Shown here: positions 15,650 to 24,041 of the stretch, one piece after another
How the letters are laid out: every line of letters starts with the position of its first letter
How positions within the stretch are numbered: the stretch's first letter is position 1
Assembly: GCA_002423435.1 (NCBI GenBank)
Contig: DIWE01000009.1
Coordinates: forward strand, 1-32,562
Source: Clostridiales bacterium UBA6114
GTDB taxonomy: Bacteria > Bacillota > Clostridia > Oscillospirales > Butyricicoccaceae
DNA length: 32,562 bases
Direction of reading: 5' to 3'
Notes under the pieces: generated by a model
What the model saw: only the letters and a program-made list of their open reading frames with translations
The model's database searches: none
Told to the model about the DNA's origin: nothing
Made by a program: the position numbers and the translations under genes

Positions 15650-17527
15650 TTATCCTTTTCTCCGCCCCGTTTTTCGCTTTACCTCTTTATTGAATCGCGC
15701 GCCGCGCGGCTTTGGACTTTGCGGCCGGATCAGGCAGTCCTTTGAAAACCCGATCAGGTCCTCCCTGCCAGCCTCATGAAGCGCCCTTATCACAAGCGCC
15801 CGGTTCTCCTTTTTGCCCCACTGCAAAAGCGCGCGCTGCATTGCTTTCTCAAGAGGCGTTTTCGGGACATATACCGGCTTCATCGTGCGCGGGTCGAGGC
15901 CCGTGTGATACATTGCGGTCGAAAGCGTCCCGGGCGTGGGGTAAAAATCCTGCACCTGCTCGGGCATGTGCCCGCCGCGCTTTAAGTACAGGGCCAGCTC
16001 GATCGCGTCCTCAAGCGTGCTTCCCGGATGGGAGGACATGAGATACGGGACAACATATTGTTCTTTCCCATACCTCTGGTTTAGCTTCCCGTAGCGCGTG
16101 AGAAACCGCTCGTAGACCTCAAACGAGGGCTTCCCCATATAATAGAGCACCCTTTCGCTTTTGTGCTCAGGCGCCACCTTCAGCTGTCCGCTCACGTGGT
16201 CGCGCACAAGCTCGGAAAAAAATTCGCCGTCCTTGTCGCAAAGCAGGTAGTCATACCGGATCCCCGAGCGGATGAACACCTTTTTCACGTGCGGGAGGCC
16301 CTTTAGCTCCCGCAAAAGCGCGAGATAATCGGAGTGGGACGCGTCGAGATTTCCGCAGGGCTCCGGGAACAGGCACTGTCTGTTCTTACACACTCCGGCC
16401 TTTTCCTGCTTTTTGCAGGCCGGATGGCGGAAATTGGCCGTCGGACCGCCGACATCGTGGATATACCCCTTAAAGCGGGGGTTGTCCCCAAACGCCTCCG
16501 CCTCCCGAAGCACCGACTCATGGCTCCTGGAGGTCACATACCGCCCCTGGTGAAACGCAAGGGAGCAGAAGTTGCAGGCGCCGAAGCAGCCGCGGTTGTG
16601 GATGATCGAAAATTCCACCTCCGAAAGCGCAGGCACGCCGCCCTCCCCCTCGTAGGACGGGTGGTATGAACGTGTAAAGGGCAGAGCGTATACACGATCC
16701 AGGTCCGCGCCCGAAAGCGGCCTTGCGGGAGGATTTTGGATCAGGTATTTGTCCCCGCATTTCTGAACGACCGCCTTCCCCGTTTTGAAGTCCTGCTCCT
16801 CGTATTGGAGCATCGCGCTCTCGGCATAGGCCCGCTTGTCCTCCGACACCGTTTCAAAAGCGTCGCACAACACATAGGAGGGATATGGGCACGCGGAAGG
16901 CTCGTCCGCAAGGAAGCAGCTGCCCCTGACGTCGCGTATGTCGGAAACCGCTTCGCCTTTTTTAAGCCTTGAGGCGATTTCCTTTACCGGATGCTCCCCC
17001 ATACCGTAAATAAGAAGATCGGCTTTCGAATCGAAGAGCAGCGGCCGCCTGACCGCGTCGTCCCAGTAGTCGTAATGCGAGAACCGCCGCAGCGACGCCT
17101 CCAGGCCGCCTAAAATGACCGGCAGGCCGGAAAACGCCTCCCTGACGCGGTTTGCATAGACAATGGACGCGCGGTCGGGCCGCTTTCCGCTCTTTCCGCC
17201 CGCCGTGTACTCGTCGGCCGACCGTCTTTTTTTCGCCGCCGTATAGTGCGCGACCATCGAGTCGATGTTGCCGGCGGTGATCATCGCCCCATACCGCGGA
17301 CGCCCCATTTTCAAAAACGCTTCCTTTGAACGGTAATCGGGCTGCGCGAGGACCGCGACCCTATATCCCTCCGCTTCAAGGACGCGAGCGATAACCGCGC
17401 ACCCGAACGACGGATGGTCGACATACGCGTCGCCGGTCACAAGCAGAAAATCGTAATAGTACCAGCCGCGCTCCTCCATATCCTCTTTTGAAACCGGCAA
17501 AAACTCGAATCGTTCGCTAGGCGTCAT
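15650..17527 (-). CDS. ygiQ: YgiQ-family radical SAM protein
   Basis: This is a large (625 aa) radical S-adenosylmethionine protein of the YgiQ family, whose reaction is not established. The 4Fe-4S motif CFGACNFC (CxxxCxxC, near residue 315) is intact. The N-terminal third has the family-specific segments GDAYVDHPSFG, ITAGNIDSMVAHYT and LGGLEASLRRFSHYDYWDD, and a second Cys-rich stretch (CKKQ..GVCKNRQC..PEPC) follows the radical SAM core. The start is the ATG at 17527, because GGAG lies five bases before it; the GTG two codons upstream overlaps that site. It leads the ygiQ-prmA pair. The C-terminus is basic (KRKTGRRKG), as is common in this family. Confidence 0.93.
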   Translation of the reverse strand: MTPSERFEFLPVSKEDMEERGWYYYDFLLVTGDAYVDHPSFGCAVIARVLEAEGYRVAVLAQPDYRSKEAFLKMGRPRYGAMITAGNIDSMVAHYTAAKKRRSADEYTAGGKSGKRPDRASIVYANRVREAFSGLPVILGGLEASLRRFSHYDYWDDAVRRPLLFDSKADLLIYGMGEHPVKEIASRLKKGEAVSDIRDVRGSCFLADEPSACPYPSYVLCDAFETVSEDKRAYAESAMLQYEEQDFKTGKAVVQKCGDKYLIQNPPARPLSGADLDRVYALPFTRSYHPSYEGEGGVPALSEVEFSIIHNRGCFGACNFCSLAFHQGRYVTSRSHESVLREAEAFGDNPRFKGYIHDVGGPTANFRHPACKKQEKAGVCKNRQCLFPEPCGNLDASHSDYLALLRELKGLPHVKKVFIRSGIRYDYLLCDKDGEFFSELVRDHVSGQLKVAPEHKSERVLYYMGKPSFEVYERFLTRYGKLNQRYGKEQYVVPYLMSSHPGSTLEDAIELALYLKRGGHMPEQVQDFYPTPGTLSTAMYHTGLDPRTMKPVYVPKTPLEKAMQRALLQWGKKENRALVIRALHEAGREDLIGFSKDCLIRPQSPKPRGARFNKEVKRKTGRRKG

Positions 17528-17553
17528 AAACACTCCAAACCTGTGGCATCAAA

Positions 17554-17581
17554 GCCGCGCGGGAGGTCTTTCCCGCGCGGC
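17554..17581 (-). terminator. Hairpin after the flavin reductase gene
   Basis: GCCGCGCGGGA (17554-17564) pairs with TCCCGCGCGGC (17571-17581), a perfect 11-bp GC-rich stem directly after the stop at 17587. In the minus direction it is followed only by TTTGAT, so termination may be partial and some transcripts could continue into ygiQ. Confidence 0.7.
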
Positions 17582-17586
17582 AGATA

Positions 17587-18096
17587 TTATTTCTTTATAA
17601 ACGCTTTTTGGATTTCCCCGATAAACAGGATATGAACGTCGCCCGCGGGATAGTTCTTCTTCCCGAATTCGGGATCGGACATAAGCCCAAGGTCCATTTG
17701 CTGCCGGTAAAGCTTTTTGCAGACGAGCACAAGCTCCGCCTGTGAAAACGCCGGCGCGTTGTCCAAGAATACCGGCGTAAAGCCGACTTCCTTGATCTTG
17801 TCGCAGTCGCGGCCCGATTTCGAGCCCAATACCCCGAGCTCTTTACGGTAGTTCTGCCCGTAAAACGAGACGGTGAACGAATCCTGCCGGTCGATAAAGC
17901 TCAGCGTGTACCGGCTCGGCCGCACGTAAACCGTGGCGACGTTTAAATTCCACAGGACGCCCAGGCCGCCCCAGCTCGCCGTCATCGTGTTGATTTTCTT
18001 TTCATCGCCGGCCGTGATCAGCGACCAGCCGTCCTTGTACATAGAGAAAACTTTGATTTTGCCCTCAAGCTCCGCCATGCCGATTTCCTGAAACAT
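17587..18096 (-). CDS. Flavin reductase-like (FMN-binding split-barrel) protein
   Basis: The 169-residue protein resembles the flavin reductase-like split-barrel family. Visible features are an opening strand pair (WSLITAGDEKKINTMTASWG), the VRPSRYT motif that contacts flavin phosphate, a DSFTVSFYG strand and a closing GDVHILFIGEI. These proteins bind FMN and reduce it or small substrates; the physiological partner is unknown. The ATG at 18096 follows AAGGAGG (18107-18113) by ten bases or fewer, and that ribosome binding site overlaps the ftsK stop, so it is the third gene of a uppP-ftsK-flavoprotein unit. There is no signal peptide or membrane segment. Confidence 0.85.
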   Translation of the reverse strand: MFQEIGMAELEGKIKVFSMYKDGWSLITAGDEKKINTMTASWGGLGVLWNLNVATVYVRPSRYTLSFIDRQDSFTVSFYGQNYRKELGVLGSKSGRDCDKIKEVGFTPVFLDNAPAFSQAELVLVCKKLYRQQMDLGLMSDPEFGKKNYPAGDVHILFIGEIQKAFIKK

Positions 18097-18112
18097 CGCG
18101 ATGTCCTCCTTA

Positions 18113-20518
18113 TCAATATCTCTGCCTGAGCACCATTTCCTGCCATTCCTCTTTCGTGATCAGCACCTGCCGGGGCTTAGAGCCCTCGAACGGTCCGACG
18201 ATTCCCCGCTCCTCCATCTGGTCGACGAGCCGGGCCGCGCGGGAATAGCCGAGCTTTAAGCGCCGCTGGAGCATGGAGACCGACGCCTGGCCGGTTTCGA
18301 CGACGACCCCGATCGCGTCGGGCAAAAGATCGTCCGCGTCCATGTCTTCGCCGTCGCCGCCCGACGTGCCGCCCCCTTCGCCCGTTTCGCGCTCGATATG
18401 CTGGAGCACTTCCTCCGAATAGTCCGGCTGGCCGGTCTTTTTGATGTATTCAATCACCGATTCGATTTCCTGCGACGTGATAAAGCAGCCCTGCACGCGA
18501 ACAGGTTTCCCCGCCCCGAGCGGATTATACAGCATGTCGCCCCTGCCGATCAGCTTTTCCGCGCCGACCGAATCGAGAATGATCCTCGACTCGATCTGGG
18601 AGGCGACAGCAAAAGCGATTCTGGACGGGATGTTGGCCTTCATGATGCCCGTGATCACGTCGGCGGACGGGCGCTGGGTCGCGATTACAAGATGCATACC
18701 CGCGGCGCGCGCCATCTGCGCAATCCGGCAGATCGCGTTTTCCACGTCATGTGCCGCGACAAACATCAGATCGGCAAGCTCGTCGATCACGATGACGATC
18801 TGCGGCAGCGCTTCCCGCTTTTCCTCTCCCTCAATCGCCGGCAGCTTTAAGGCCGCCTCGTTGTACGACGGCAGATCCCGGACATTCAGCTCCGAAAAGA
18901 GCTTATAGCGGCGCATCATTTCCGTCACTGCCCAGTTTAAGGCGCCGGCCGCCTTTTTCGGGTCGGTCACAACCGGGATCAAAAGATGGGGTATTCCATT
19001 ATATATGCCGAGCTCGATCATTTTAGGATCGATCATAATAAGCCGGACTTCCTCGGGCGACGCCTTGTACAAAAGGCTGATGAGCAGCGAATTGATGCAG
19101 ACCGACTTTCCCGAGCCGGTCGTGCCCGCGATCAGCATGTGCGGCATCTCCGCGATATCGCCGACAACGCAGGTACCCGTAATGTCGCGCCCGACCGCGA
19201 AGGTGAGCCGGCTGCGGCTTTTCGAGAAGGCCTCGGAGGCGATGACATCGCGGATATACACCGTCTGGACGATCTGGTTCGGCACCTCGATGCCGACCGC
19301 CATTTTGTCCGGGATCGGGGCAATCCGCACGCTTACCGCACCGAGCGACAAGGCGATGTCGTCGGAGAGCGTCGTGATGCGCGAAAATTTTGTCCCGCGG
19401 GTGACCTGAATCTCGTATCTTGTCACCGTCGGGCCGCGCGTGATATTGATGATGTTCGCCTCGATTCCGAAGCTTTGAAGCGTATCGATCAGCCGCTCGG
19501 AATTTTCGCGGATTTCTGCCTGGGAGCCTTGCTTTATTCCCCTGTTCGCACTTAAGAGCGTTATGGGCGGATACCCGTAAAGCTTTTTCTGCTCGTTCCC
19601 CGAACCCGAAATCTCCTGGGCAACGATCTGCGTGCTTTTCGCGATCTCCTCCTTCGACGCGGCTTTCGGGACCGGCTCGGGCGGCAGAGACGGCATGACA
19701 GCGGCGAGCGCGCTTTTTTCTTCCGGTTCCTTCTCCCGCAGCACCTCGGCCGGCGTCTTCACGCCCGGCGGGCGCAAAACGACCTTCTCCTCCGGCGGGG
19801 ACGGCGCCATCACATCGTCTATCGGGATGTCGATCACGCGTTTTTTATTCGTTTTTGAGAAGACGGGCAGCTCCTTAAGCTGAAGCGGCTCCTCCTCGTC
19901 CTCTTCCTCGGTATACTCCTCGTAGAACCTCGGCTTTATTGCGCGGTAAATCGTCATCGGCGTCACGCGAAACGCGTACATCAGCGCGAACAGCAAAGCA
20001 AGGAGCAAAATGACAAACGCCCCGACCGAGGTGAAAACATCCCTCATCAGGATGCCGGCAGCGCCCGAAACAAGGCCTCCGCTTTTAAACTCCCGCCCGC
20101 TGCGGATAAGGGTCAGAATACTTTCCACCGAAAGCATGTATTCGTTTCGGTCGCTGTACACATGGAGCATCGCGCCGAACAAAAACGGGATCGCGATCAG
20201 AGAAGACACGCGCAGGACGACCTTGCCGCGCCGTTTGATAAACAAAAGAACCGACGCGGCGAAAAGCGCGAGGGGAAGCACGCACGCTCCCGTGCCCATG
20301 ATGCTTCCCATAATGCGGTAGCAGGCGCCGAACAGGAAGCCTTCACCTTTAATTAAGGTAAGGGCGGCGATCAGGGACAAAAACAGATAGCAGATTCCCC
20401 ATATGTAGCGGCGGACCCTTGTTTTTTTCGCGGAGCTTCTCCGCTTAGACGTTCGTTTTTTCGTTTTATTCGCTGTGCCCGTCGGCTTTGCACTTCCTTT
20501 TTTTTCAACGTTAGGCAA
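18113..20518 (-). CDS. ftsK: FtsK/SpoIIIE-family DNA translocase
   Basis: This membrane-anchored motor pumps chromosomal DNA at the division or sporulation septum. The protein has 801 residues. A basic N-terminus (about 1-37) precedes four to five transmembrane helices (about 38-190), an acidic, Pro-rich linker (about 200-300), the alpha/beta motor domain with Walker A GTTGSGKS (465-472) and Walker B VIVIDELADLM (about 576-586), and a C-terminal gamma winged helix (about 735-795, with LQRRLKLGYSRAARLVDQME) that reads polar DNA motifs. The layout fits SpoIIIE as well as FtsK, and the two cannot be separated by sequence here. The start is a TTG at 20518 with AGGTGG seven bases upstream. It lies 35 bases after uppP. 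Confidence 0.96.
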   Translation of the reverse strand: MPNVEKKGSAKPTGTANKTKKRTSKRRSSAKKTRVRRYIWGICYLFLSLIAALTLIKGEGFLFGACYRIMGSIMGTGACVLPLALFAASVLLFIKRRGKVVLRVSSLIAIPFLFGAMLHVYSDRNEYMLSVESILTLIRSGREFKSGGLVSGAAGILMRDVFTSVGAFVILLLALLFALMYAFRVTPMTIYRAIKPRFYEEYTEEEDEEEPLQLKELPVFSKTNKKRVIDIPIDDVMAPSPPEEKVVLRPPGVKTPAEVLREKEPEEKSALAAVMPSLPPEPVPKAASKEEIAKSTQIVAQEISGSGNEQKKLYGYPPITLLSANRGIKQGSQAEIRENSERLIDTLQSFGIEANIINITRGPTVTRYEIQVTRGTKFSRITTLSDDIALSLGAVSVRIAPIPDKMAVGIEVPNQIVQTVYIRDVIASEAFSKSRSRLTFAVGRDITGTCVVGDIAEMPHMLIAGTTGSGKSVCINSLLISLLYKASPEEVRLIMIDPKMIELGIYNGIPHLLIPVVTDPKKAAGALNWAVTEMMRRYKLFSELNVRDLPSYNEAALKLPAIEGEEKREALPQIVIVIDELADLMFVAAHDVENAICRIAQMARAAGMHLVIATQRPSADVITGIMKANIPSRIAFAVASQIESRIILDSVGAEKLIGRGDMLYNPLGAGKPVRVQGCFITSQEIESVIEYIKKTGQPDYSEEVLQHIERETGEGGGTSGGDGEDMDADDLLPDAIGVVVETGQASVSMLQRRLKLGYSRAARLVDQMEERGIVGPFEGSKPRQVLITKEEWQEMVLRQRY

Positions 20519-20553
20519 AAAATCACCACCTGAATATCGGGAATATCAAAATA

Positions 20554-21372
20554 TTATAAGACCTGGAACAGGATGACTCCGGCGCCCACGACGATGCAAT
20601 AGACGGCGAACGGCCAGAGCCCTTTTTTCCGGATTAAAACGCGGACGGTTTTAATTGCGGCGAGGCCGGACAGGCATGCCGCGGCAATGCCGACCAGATA
20701 AAAGGGGAGCTGTCCCGCATCCCCGGCGTTTGCGATCGCCTCCGGCAGCGTAAGGATATTTGCGCCGATGATGACGGGAAGGGACATAATAAAGGAAAAC
20801 CGCACCGCGAAGTCCTTTGAATAACGGTTGAACGTTCCGCCCGCGATGGTCGCGCCGGAGCGCGACACGCCGGGGAGTACCGCGATAACCTGCATGATCC
20901 CGACCAAAACGGCGCTTTTAAACCCGGCGTTCCTTTCGGTAAGGCTCCCGCCGGACGCCCTGTCGCTTAAAAGCAGCAAAAGGGCCGTAAAAAGCAGAGC
21001 GGGGCCCACGGCGGCCGGCGACGAAAACAATTCGTCGATTTTATCGGTAAACGGAAGCACGAAGAAAAGCGGGATCATCGATAAAAGGATCATGACGATA
21101 AACCGGCGCTCCGGGATGTTCCGGATGCGGAAGCGATCAAGAACCATTTCAATGAATGCCCTGAAGAGCGCGGCAATGTCGCTCCAGAACGCGATTATCA
21201 CGGCAAGCACGGTGCCCAGGTGGAGCATCAGGTCGAAAAACATCCAGCCTCCCGTCTGCCCGGCCTGCGAGAGAAGGGACTGAAAAATCACAAGATGTCC
21301 CGAGCTTGAAACGGGAAGAAATTCCGTAAGCCCCTGAACAACACCTAAAAGCGCGCAAAACCAGACAGACAT
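20554..21372 (-). CDS. uppP: Undecaprenyl-diphosphatase
   Basis: UppP (BacA) dephosphorylates undecaprenyl pyrophosphate at the membrane, recycling the lipid carrier for peptidoglycan and other wall polymers; extra copies raise bacitracin resistance in known species. The protein has 272 residues, the usual size. Both catalytic signatures are intact: GLTEFLPVSSSGHL (about 14-27) and LPGVSRSGATI (about 165-175), among some seven or eight hydrophobic helices. The ATG at 21372 has AAAGGA about 13 bases upstream, an unusually long spacing, and that ribosome binding site lies in one arm of a long inverted repeat (see separate entry). It heads the uppP-ftsK-flavoprotein unit. Confidence 0.97.
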   Translation of the reverse strand: MSVWFCALLGVVQGLTEFLPVSSSGHLVIFQSLLSQAGQTGGWMFFDLMLHLGTVLAVIIAFWSDIAALFRAFIEMVLDRFRIRNIPERRFIVMILLSMIPLFFVLPFTDKIDELFSSPAAVGPALLFTALLLLLSDRASGGSLTERNAGFKSAVLVGIMQVIAVLPGVSRSGATIAGGTFNRYSKDFAVRFSFIMSLPVIIGANILTLPEAIANAGDAGQLPFYLVGIAAACLSGLAAIKTVRVLIRKKGLWPFAVYCIVVGAGVILFQVL

Positions 21373-21377
21373 AATTT

Positions 21378-21436
21378 ATGACCATTCCTTTCGCATAACT
21401 TAACGCTACAAAACGACCATAAAAAGGAATGGCCAT
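21378..21436 (-). promoter_or_regulatory. Inverted repeat covering the uppP ribosome binding site
   Basis: ATGACCATTCCTTT (21378-21391) and AAAGGAATGGCCAT (21423-21436) are complementary at 13 of 14 positions around a 31-base loop. In the uppP mRNA the arm nearer the gene contains the AAAGGA ribosome binding site, so folding would hide it. This could regulate uppP translation; no ligand or protein is suggested by the sequence. Confidence 0.5.
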
Positions 21437-21694
21437 ATTGCGCATGTGCTGCGGTTGCCGTTAAAGCGAGCAACACGTACTTCATTAATATCAAGCTTGA
21501 TATCCTCCCAAAATTTGCATCTTTGCATACAGCATTATATTACCACATTTGCAAAGATTTTGCTATATAATATCAAATGAGCATCGTTCAAAGCCGCTTT
21601 TTCCCAAACGCCCCTTCCGCGTTTTCTCAAAAAGCGGTATTTTTGAACCTGAAAGCACCTTATCATTTGTTTTCGGGGGCTTATTATCAAATAG
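21437..21694. other. AT-rich divergent intergenic region between uppP and the MFS gene
   Basis: The region is strongly AT-rich. It contains a perfect 16-bp palindrome, ATATCAAGCTTGATAT (21488-21503), directly after a GGGAGGAT ribosome-binding-like sequence on the minus strand, and several TATAAT-like boxes near 21535 and 21565 without well-placed -35 partners. The uppP promoter must lie here, but I cannot fix it. Confidence 0.45.
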
Positions 21695-21723
21695 TTGACG
21701 ATGTTATTTGATTCATGTACAAT
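21695..21723 (+). promoter_or_regulatory. Sigma-A promoter of the MFS transporter gene
   Basis: TTGACG (21695-21700) and TACAAT (21718-21723) are 17 bases apart, with transcription expected near 21730, about 44 bases before the GTG start. Confidence 0.75.
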
Positions 21724-21773
21724 AGAATGATATTGCAGCCACCGCGTGAAAAGAACCAAAGGGGTTATAGAGT

Positions 21774-23024
21774 GTGTCGGAAAAAAAGCGGCTTTTTCTT
21801 GTTGTTTCCATTGTAGTAATCACACTGAATCTGCGCGCTCCCATATCCTCCGTCGGGTCGCTCATCACGATGATTCAGGCCGACTACGGGCTTTCTTCCG
21901 CGCTTTGCGGCATGCTGACAACCCTGCCCGTCGTCGCCTTTTCCGTCTGCTCCCCCTTAGTCACCCTTTTAAACGGCAAAATCGGGACGGAGCTTACGAT
22001 GCTCCTCGGCTTTTTGCTGACCTTCGCCGGTGTCCTGGTCGGTTCATTGCTCGGGGTTTTCGGCCTGTTTCTGGGCACGGCGATGGTCGGAATGGGAATC
22101 TCGTGCGCAAACGTGCTCATGCCCGGCATCATCAAGTCGAAATTCTCCGACTGCGCCGGGCTCATTGTCGGCATTTACTGCGCGGTGATGTACGTTTCCT
22201 CGGGCATCGGAGCGGGTATCAGCGTCCCGCTCGCCGTAAAGACCGGGCTCGGCTGGAAGGGCTCGCTTGCCTCTTGGAGCCTTCTTTCCGTGCTCGCCGT
22301 CCTTTTCTGGGTGCCGCAGCTTAAGGGACATCTTGCCCGGCTGAAAAAAAGAAACGGCGCTAAGACGTCCCCCACCCGCTTCGGCCCGCTGCTTAAAAGC
22401 CCGCTTGCGTGGGCTGTGACCGGCTACTCGGGTCTTCAGTCCTTGATTTTTTTCTGCGCCTCTGCCTGGCTTCCCGCGATTTTCCAGTCATATCGTCTCA
22501 GTGCCGAAACGGCGGGCTATCTGGTTCTTTATCTGCAGCTTGTCTGCATCCTGGGCAGCTGCATCGTCCCTATATCCGTCGACCGGACAAAGGATCAGAG
22601 AATCATCAGCGCGGCCGTCAGCCTGTCTTATTTTTTAGGCTCCGCCGGACTGCTGTTTTTCCCGCAAAGCCTGTTTGCGGTTTTTGTTTCCCTTTCCCTG
22701 TTCGGCATCGGTATGGGCGGGTGTTTCAGCTTTATGCTGATTATTCTCGGCAAGCGCACGAAAAGCGCCTCGGATACCGCCCGGCTTTCCGGCATGGCGC
22801 AGTCTCTGGGATACCTGTTCGCCTCGGCGGGGCCCTGGCTCTTCGGGGCGATGTTCGACCTGACCGGATCGTGGACGGTCCCCCTCTCGGTTTTCGCATT
22901 AAGCGCCCTGATGCTTTTTATGCTGAGCTTTTACCTGGGGCGGGATATTTATCTGTTTGAAGAGAAGGTTGGCGCGGCTCCGGCCGAGCGCCAAAAGGAG
23001 ATACCGTATGTGGACTGCGAATAA
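21774..23024 (+). CDS. MFS transporter, CynX/NimT type
   Basis: The 416-residue protein has about twelve hydrophobic helices in two halves with a basic central loop (LARLKKRNGAKTS), the Major Facilitator layout. The opening LNLRAPISSVGSLI is characteristic of the CynX/NimT (cyanate or 2-nitroimidazole) subfamily, whose members export or take up varied small molecules; the substrate here is unknown. The start is the GTG at 21774, nine bases after AAAGGGG. The C-terminus overlaps the next gene by 17 bases, so the methyltransferase is translated from the same message. Confidence 0.88.
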   Translation: MSEKKRLFLVVSIVVITLNLRAPISSVGSLITMIQADYGLSSALCGMLTTLPVVAFSVCSPLVTLLNGKIGTELTMLLGFLLTFAGVLVGSLLGVFGLFLGTAMVGMGISCANVLMPGIIKSKFSDCAGLIVGIYCAVMYVSSGIGAGISVPLAVKTGLGWKGSLASWSLLSVLAVLFWVPQLKGHLARLKKRNGAKTSPTRFGPLLKSPLAWAVTGYSGLQSLIFFCASAWLPAIFQSYRLSAETAGYLVLYLQLVCILGSCIVPISVDRTKDQRIISAAVSLSYFLGSAGLLFFPQSLFAVFVSLSLFGIGMGGCFSFMLIILGKRTKSASDTARLSGMAQSLGYLFASAGPWLFGAMFDLTGSWTVPLSVFALSALMLFMLSFYLGRDIYLFEEKVGAAPAERQKEIPYVDCE

Positions 23025-23865
23025 GTGGACCGAATATGAGCTTTTGGATTGCGGGGGCGGAGAGCGCCTCGAGCGTTGGGGAGACTATATCCTTGTCCGC
23101 CCGGACCCGCAGGCAATCTGGAGAAAATCCGGCCATAAGGCCTGGAACTCCCCGAACGCGAGATACAACCGCTCGAGCGACGGCGGAGGGAGCTGGGAGG
23201 TCCGCACACTGCCGAAGGAGTGGCGGATTCGGTACCGGGACCTTGTTTTTAATGTAAAGCCGATGAGCTTTAAACATACCGGCATCTTTCCCGAGCAGGC
23301 CGTAAACTGGGATTTCGTCACCGAAATCATCCGAAACTCCAAAAGGCAAATAAGCGTGCTCAATCTATTTGCCTATACGGGCGGGGCGACCCTGGCCGCC
23401 GCCGCGGCCGGCGCCTCCGTCTGCCACGTCGACGCGGCGAAGGGGATGGTGCAGTGGGCGAGGGAAAACGCGAAGGCGTCGTCCCTCGATAAAAAGCCGA
23501 TCCGGTGGATTGTCGACGACTGCCGCAAATTCCTGGAGCGGGAAATCCGGCGCGGCCATCGGTACGACGCGGTCATCATGGACCCTCCTTCTTACGGGCG
23601 CGGCCCTTCGGGCGAGATCTGGAAGCTTGAGGACGACATTTCCTCTTTTCTGGAGCTCGTTTCCGCGGTCTTGTCGGAAAACCCGCTTTTTGTACTGGTC
23701 AGCTCCTATACGGCGGGGCTCTCCCCGTCCGTCATGGATTATCTTTTAAGCTCGGTTATAAAACAGAGGCTCGGCGGAAAGACCGACTGCTCCGAGCTCG
23801 GGCTCAAGGTCCTATCGACCGGCCTTGTCCTCCCCTGCGGCAGCGCCGCGCGGTGGATCTTTTAA
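23008..23865 (+). CDS. Class I SAM-dependent methyltransferase (RlmI/RlmK-like catalytic domain)
   Basis: The protein has 285 residues from the ATG at 23008, which follows AAAAGGAG by seven bases and overlaps the MFS gene. The Rossmann-fold motif LNLFAYTGGATLAAAAAGA (about 115-133), the acidic HVDAAKGMVQWAREN that follows, and the catalytic MDPPSYGRGPSGEIWK match the family of 23S rRNA cytosine methyltransferases RlmI/RlmK. It lacks the N-terminal PUA domain of RlmI, and its N-terminal part (with FKHTGIFPEQAVNWDF) resembles the shorter YccW-type relatives. RNA methylation is likely but the site is not known. A palindromic repeat array starts four bases after its stop. Confidence 0.85.
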   Translation: MWTANKWTEYELLDCGGGERLERWGDYILVRPDPQAIWRKSGHKAWNSPNARYNRSSDGGGSWEVRTLPKEWRIRYRDLVFNVKPMSFKHTGIFPEQAVNWDFVTEIIRNSKRQISVLNLFAYTGGATLAAAAAGASVCHVDAAKGMVQWARENAKASSLDKKPIRWIVDDCRKFLEREIRRGHRYDAVIMDPPSYGRGPSGEIWKLEDDISSFLELVSAVLSENPLFVLVSSYTAGLSPSVMDYLLSSVIKQRLGGKTDCSELGLKVLSTGLVLPCGSAARWIF

Positions 23866-23869
23866 GCTA

Positions 23870-23995
23870 CCCCAAGCGATCAGGATCGCTTGGGGACCCC
23901 GAGAAGACACCCCAACGAACAAAGTTCGTCGGGGACCCCGAGAAAACACCCCAACAAACATAGTTTGTTGGGGACCCCGGGAGATCACCCCAAGG
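23870..23995. repeat. Array of three tandem palindromic repeats, 39-40 bp period, plus a partial fourth
   Basis: Three units begin CCCCAA at 23870, 23910 and 23949, with a truncated fourth at 23988. Each unit is a hairpin of 11-base arms (23870-23880/23885-23895; 23910-23920/23924-23934; 23949-23959/23963-23973) followed by a conserved 14-base linker of the type ACCCCGAGAAGACA. The CCCCAA/TTGGGG ends are fixed while the inner arm bases differ between units (GCGAT, CGAAC, CAAAC) yet still pair within each unit; one A-C mismatch occurs in unit 2. The array fills the gap between the methyltransferase and ecfA1. The changing but paired arms indicate selection on structure. Confidence 0.9.
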
Positions 23996-24041
23996 AAGCA
24001 CCACCGGCGGCGGACAATGTATTAAAGGACGATAAAATCAA

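Noticed and set aside
21746..22324. 192-residue plus-strand frame overlapping the MFS gene start
   Set aside because: It is an Arg/His-rich shadow in another frame; the MFS frame has the family motif and a ribosome binding site.
23870..23995. CRISPR array
   Set aside because: The conserved part is a linker plus stem ends and the variable part is itself palindromic; there are no unique spacers and no cas genes.
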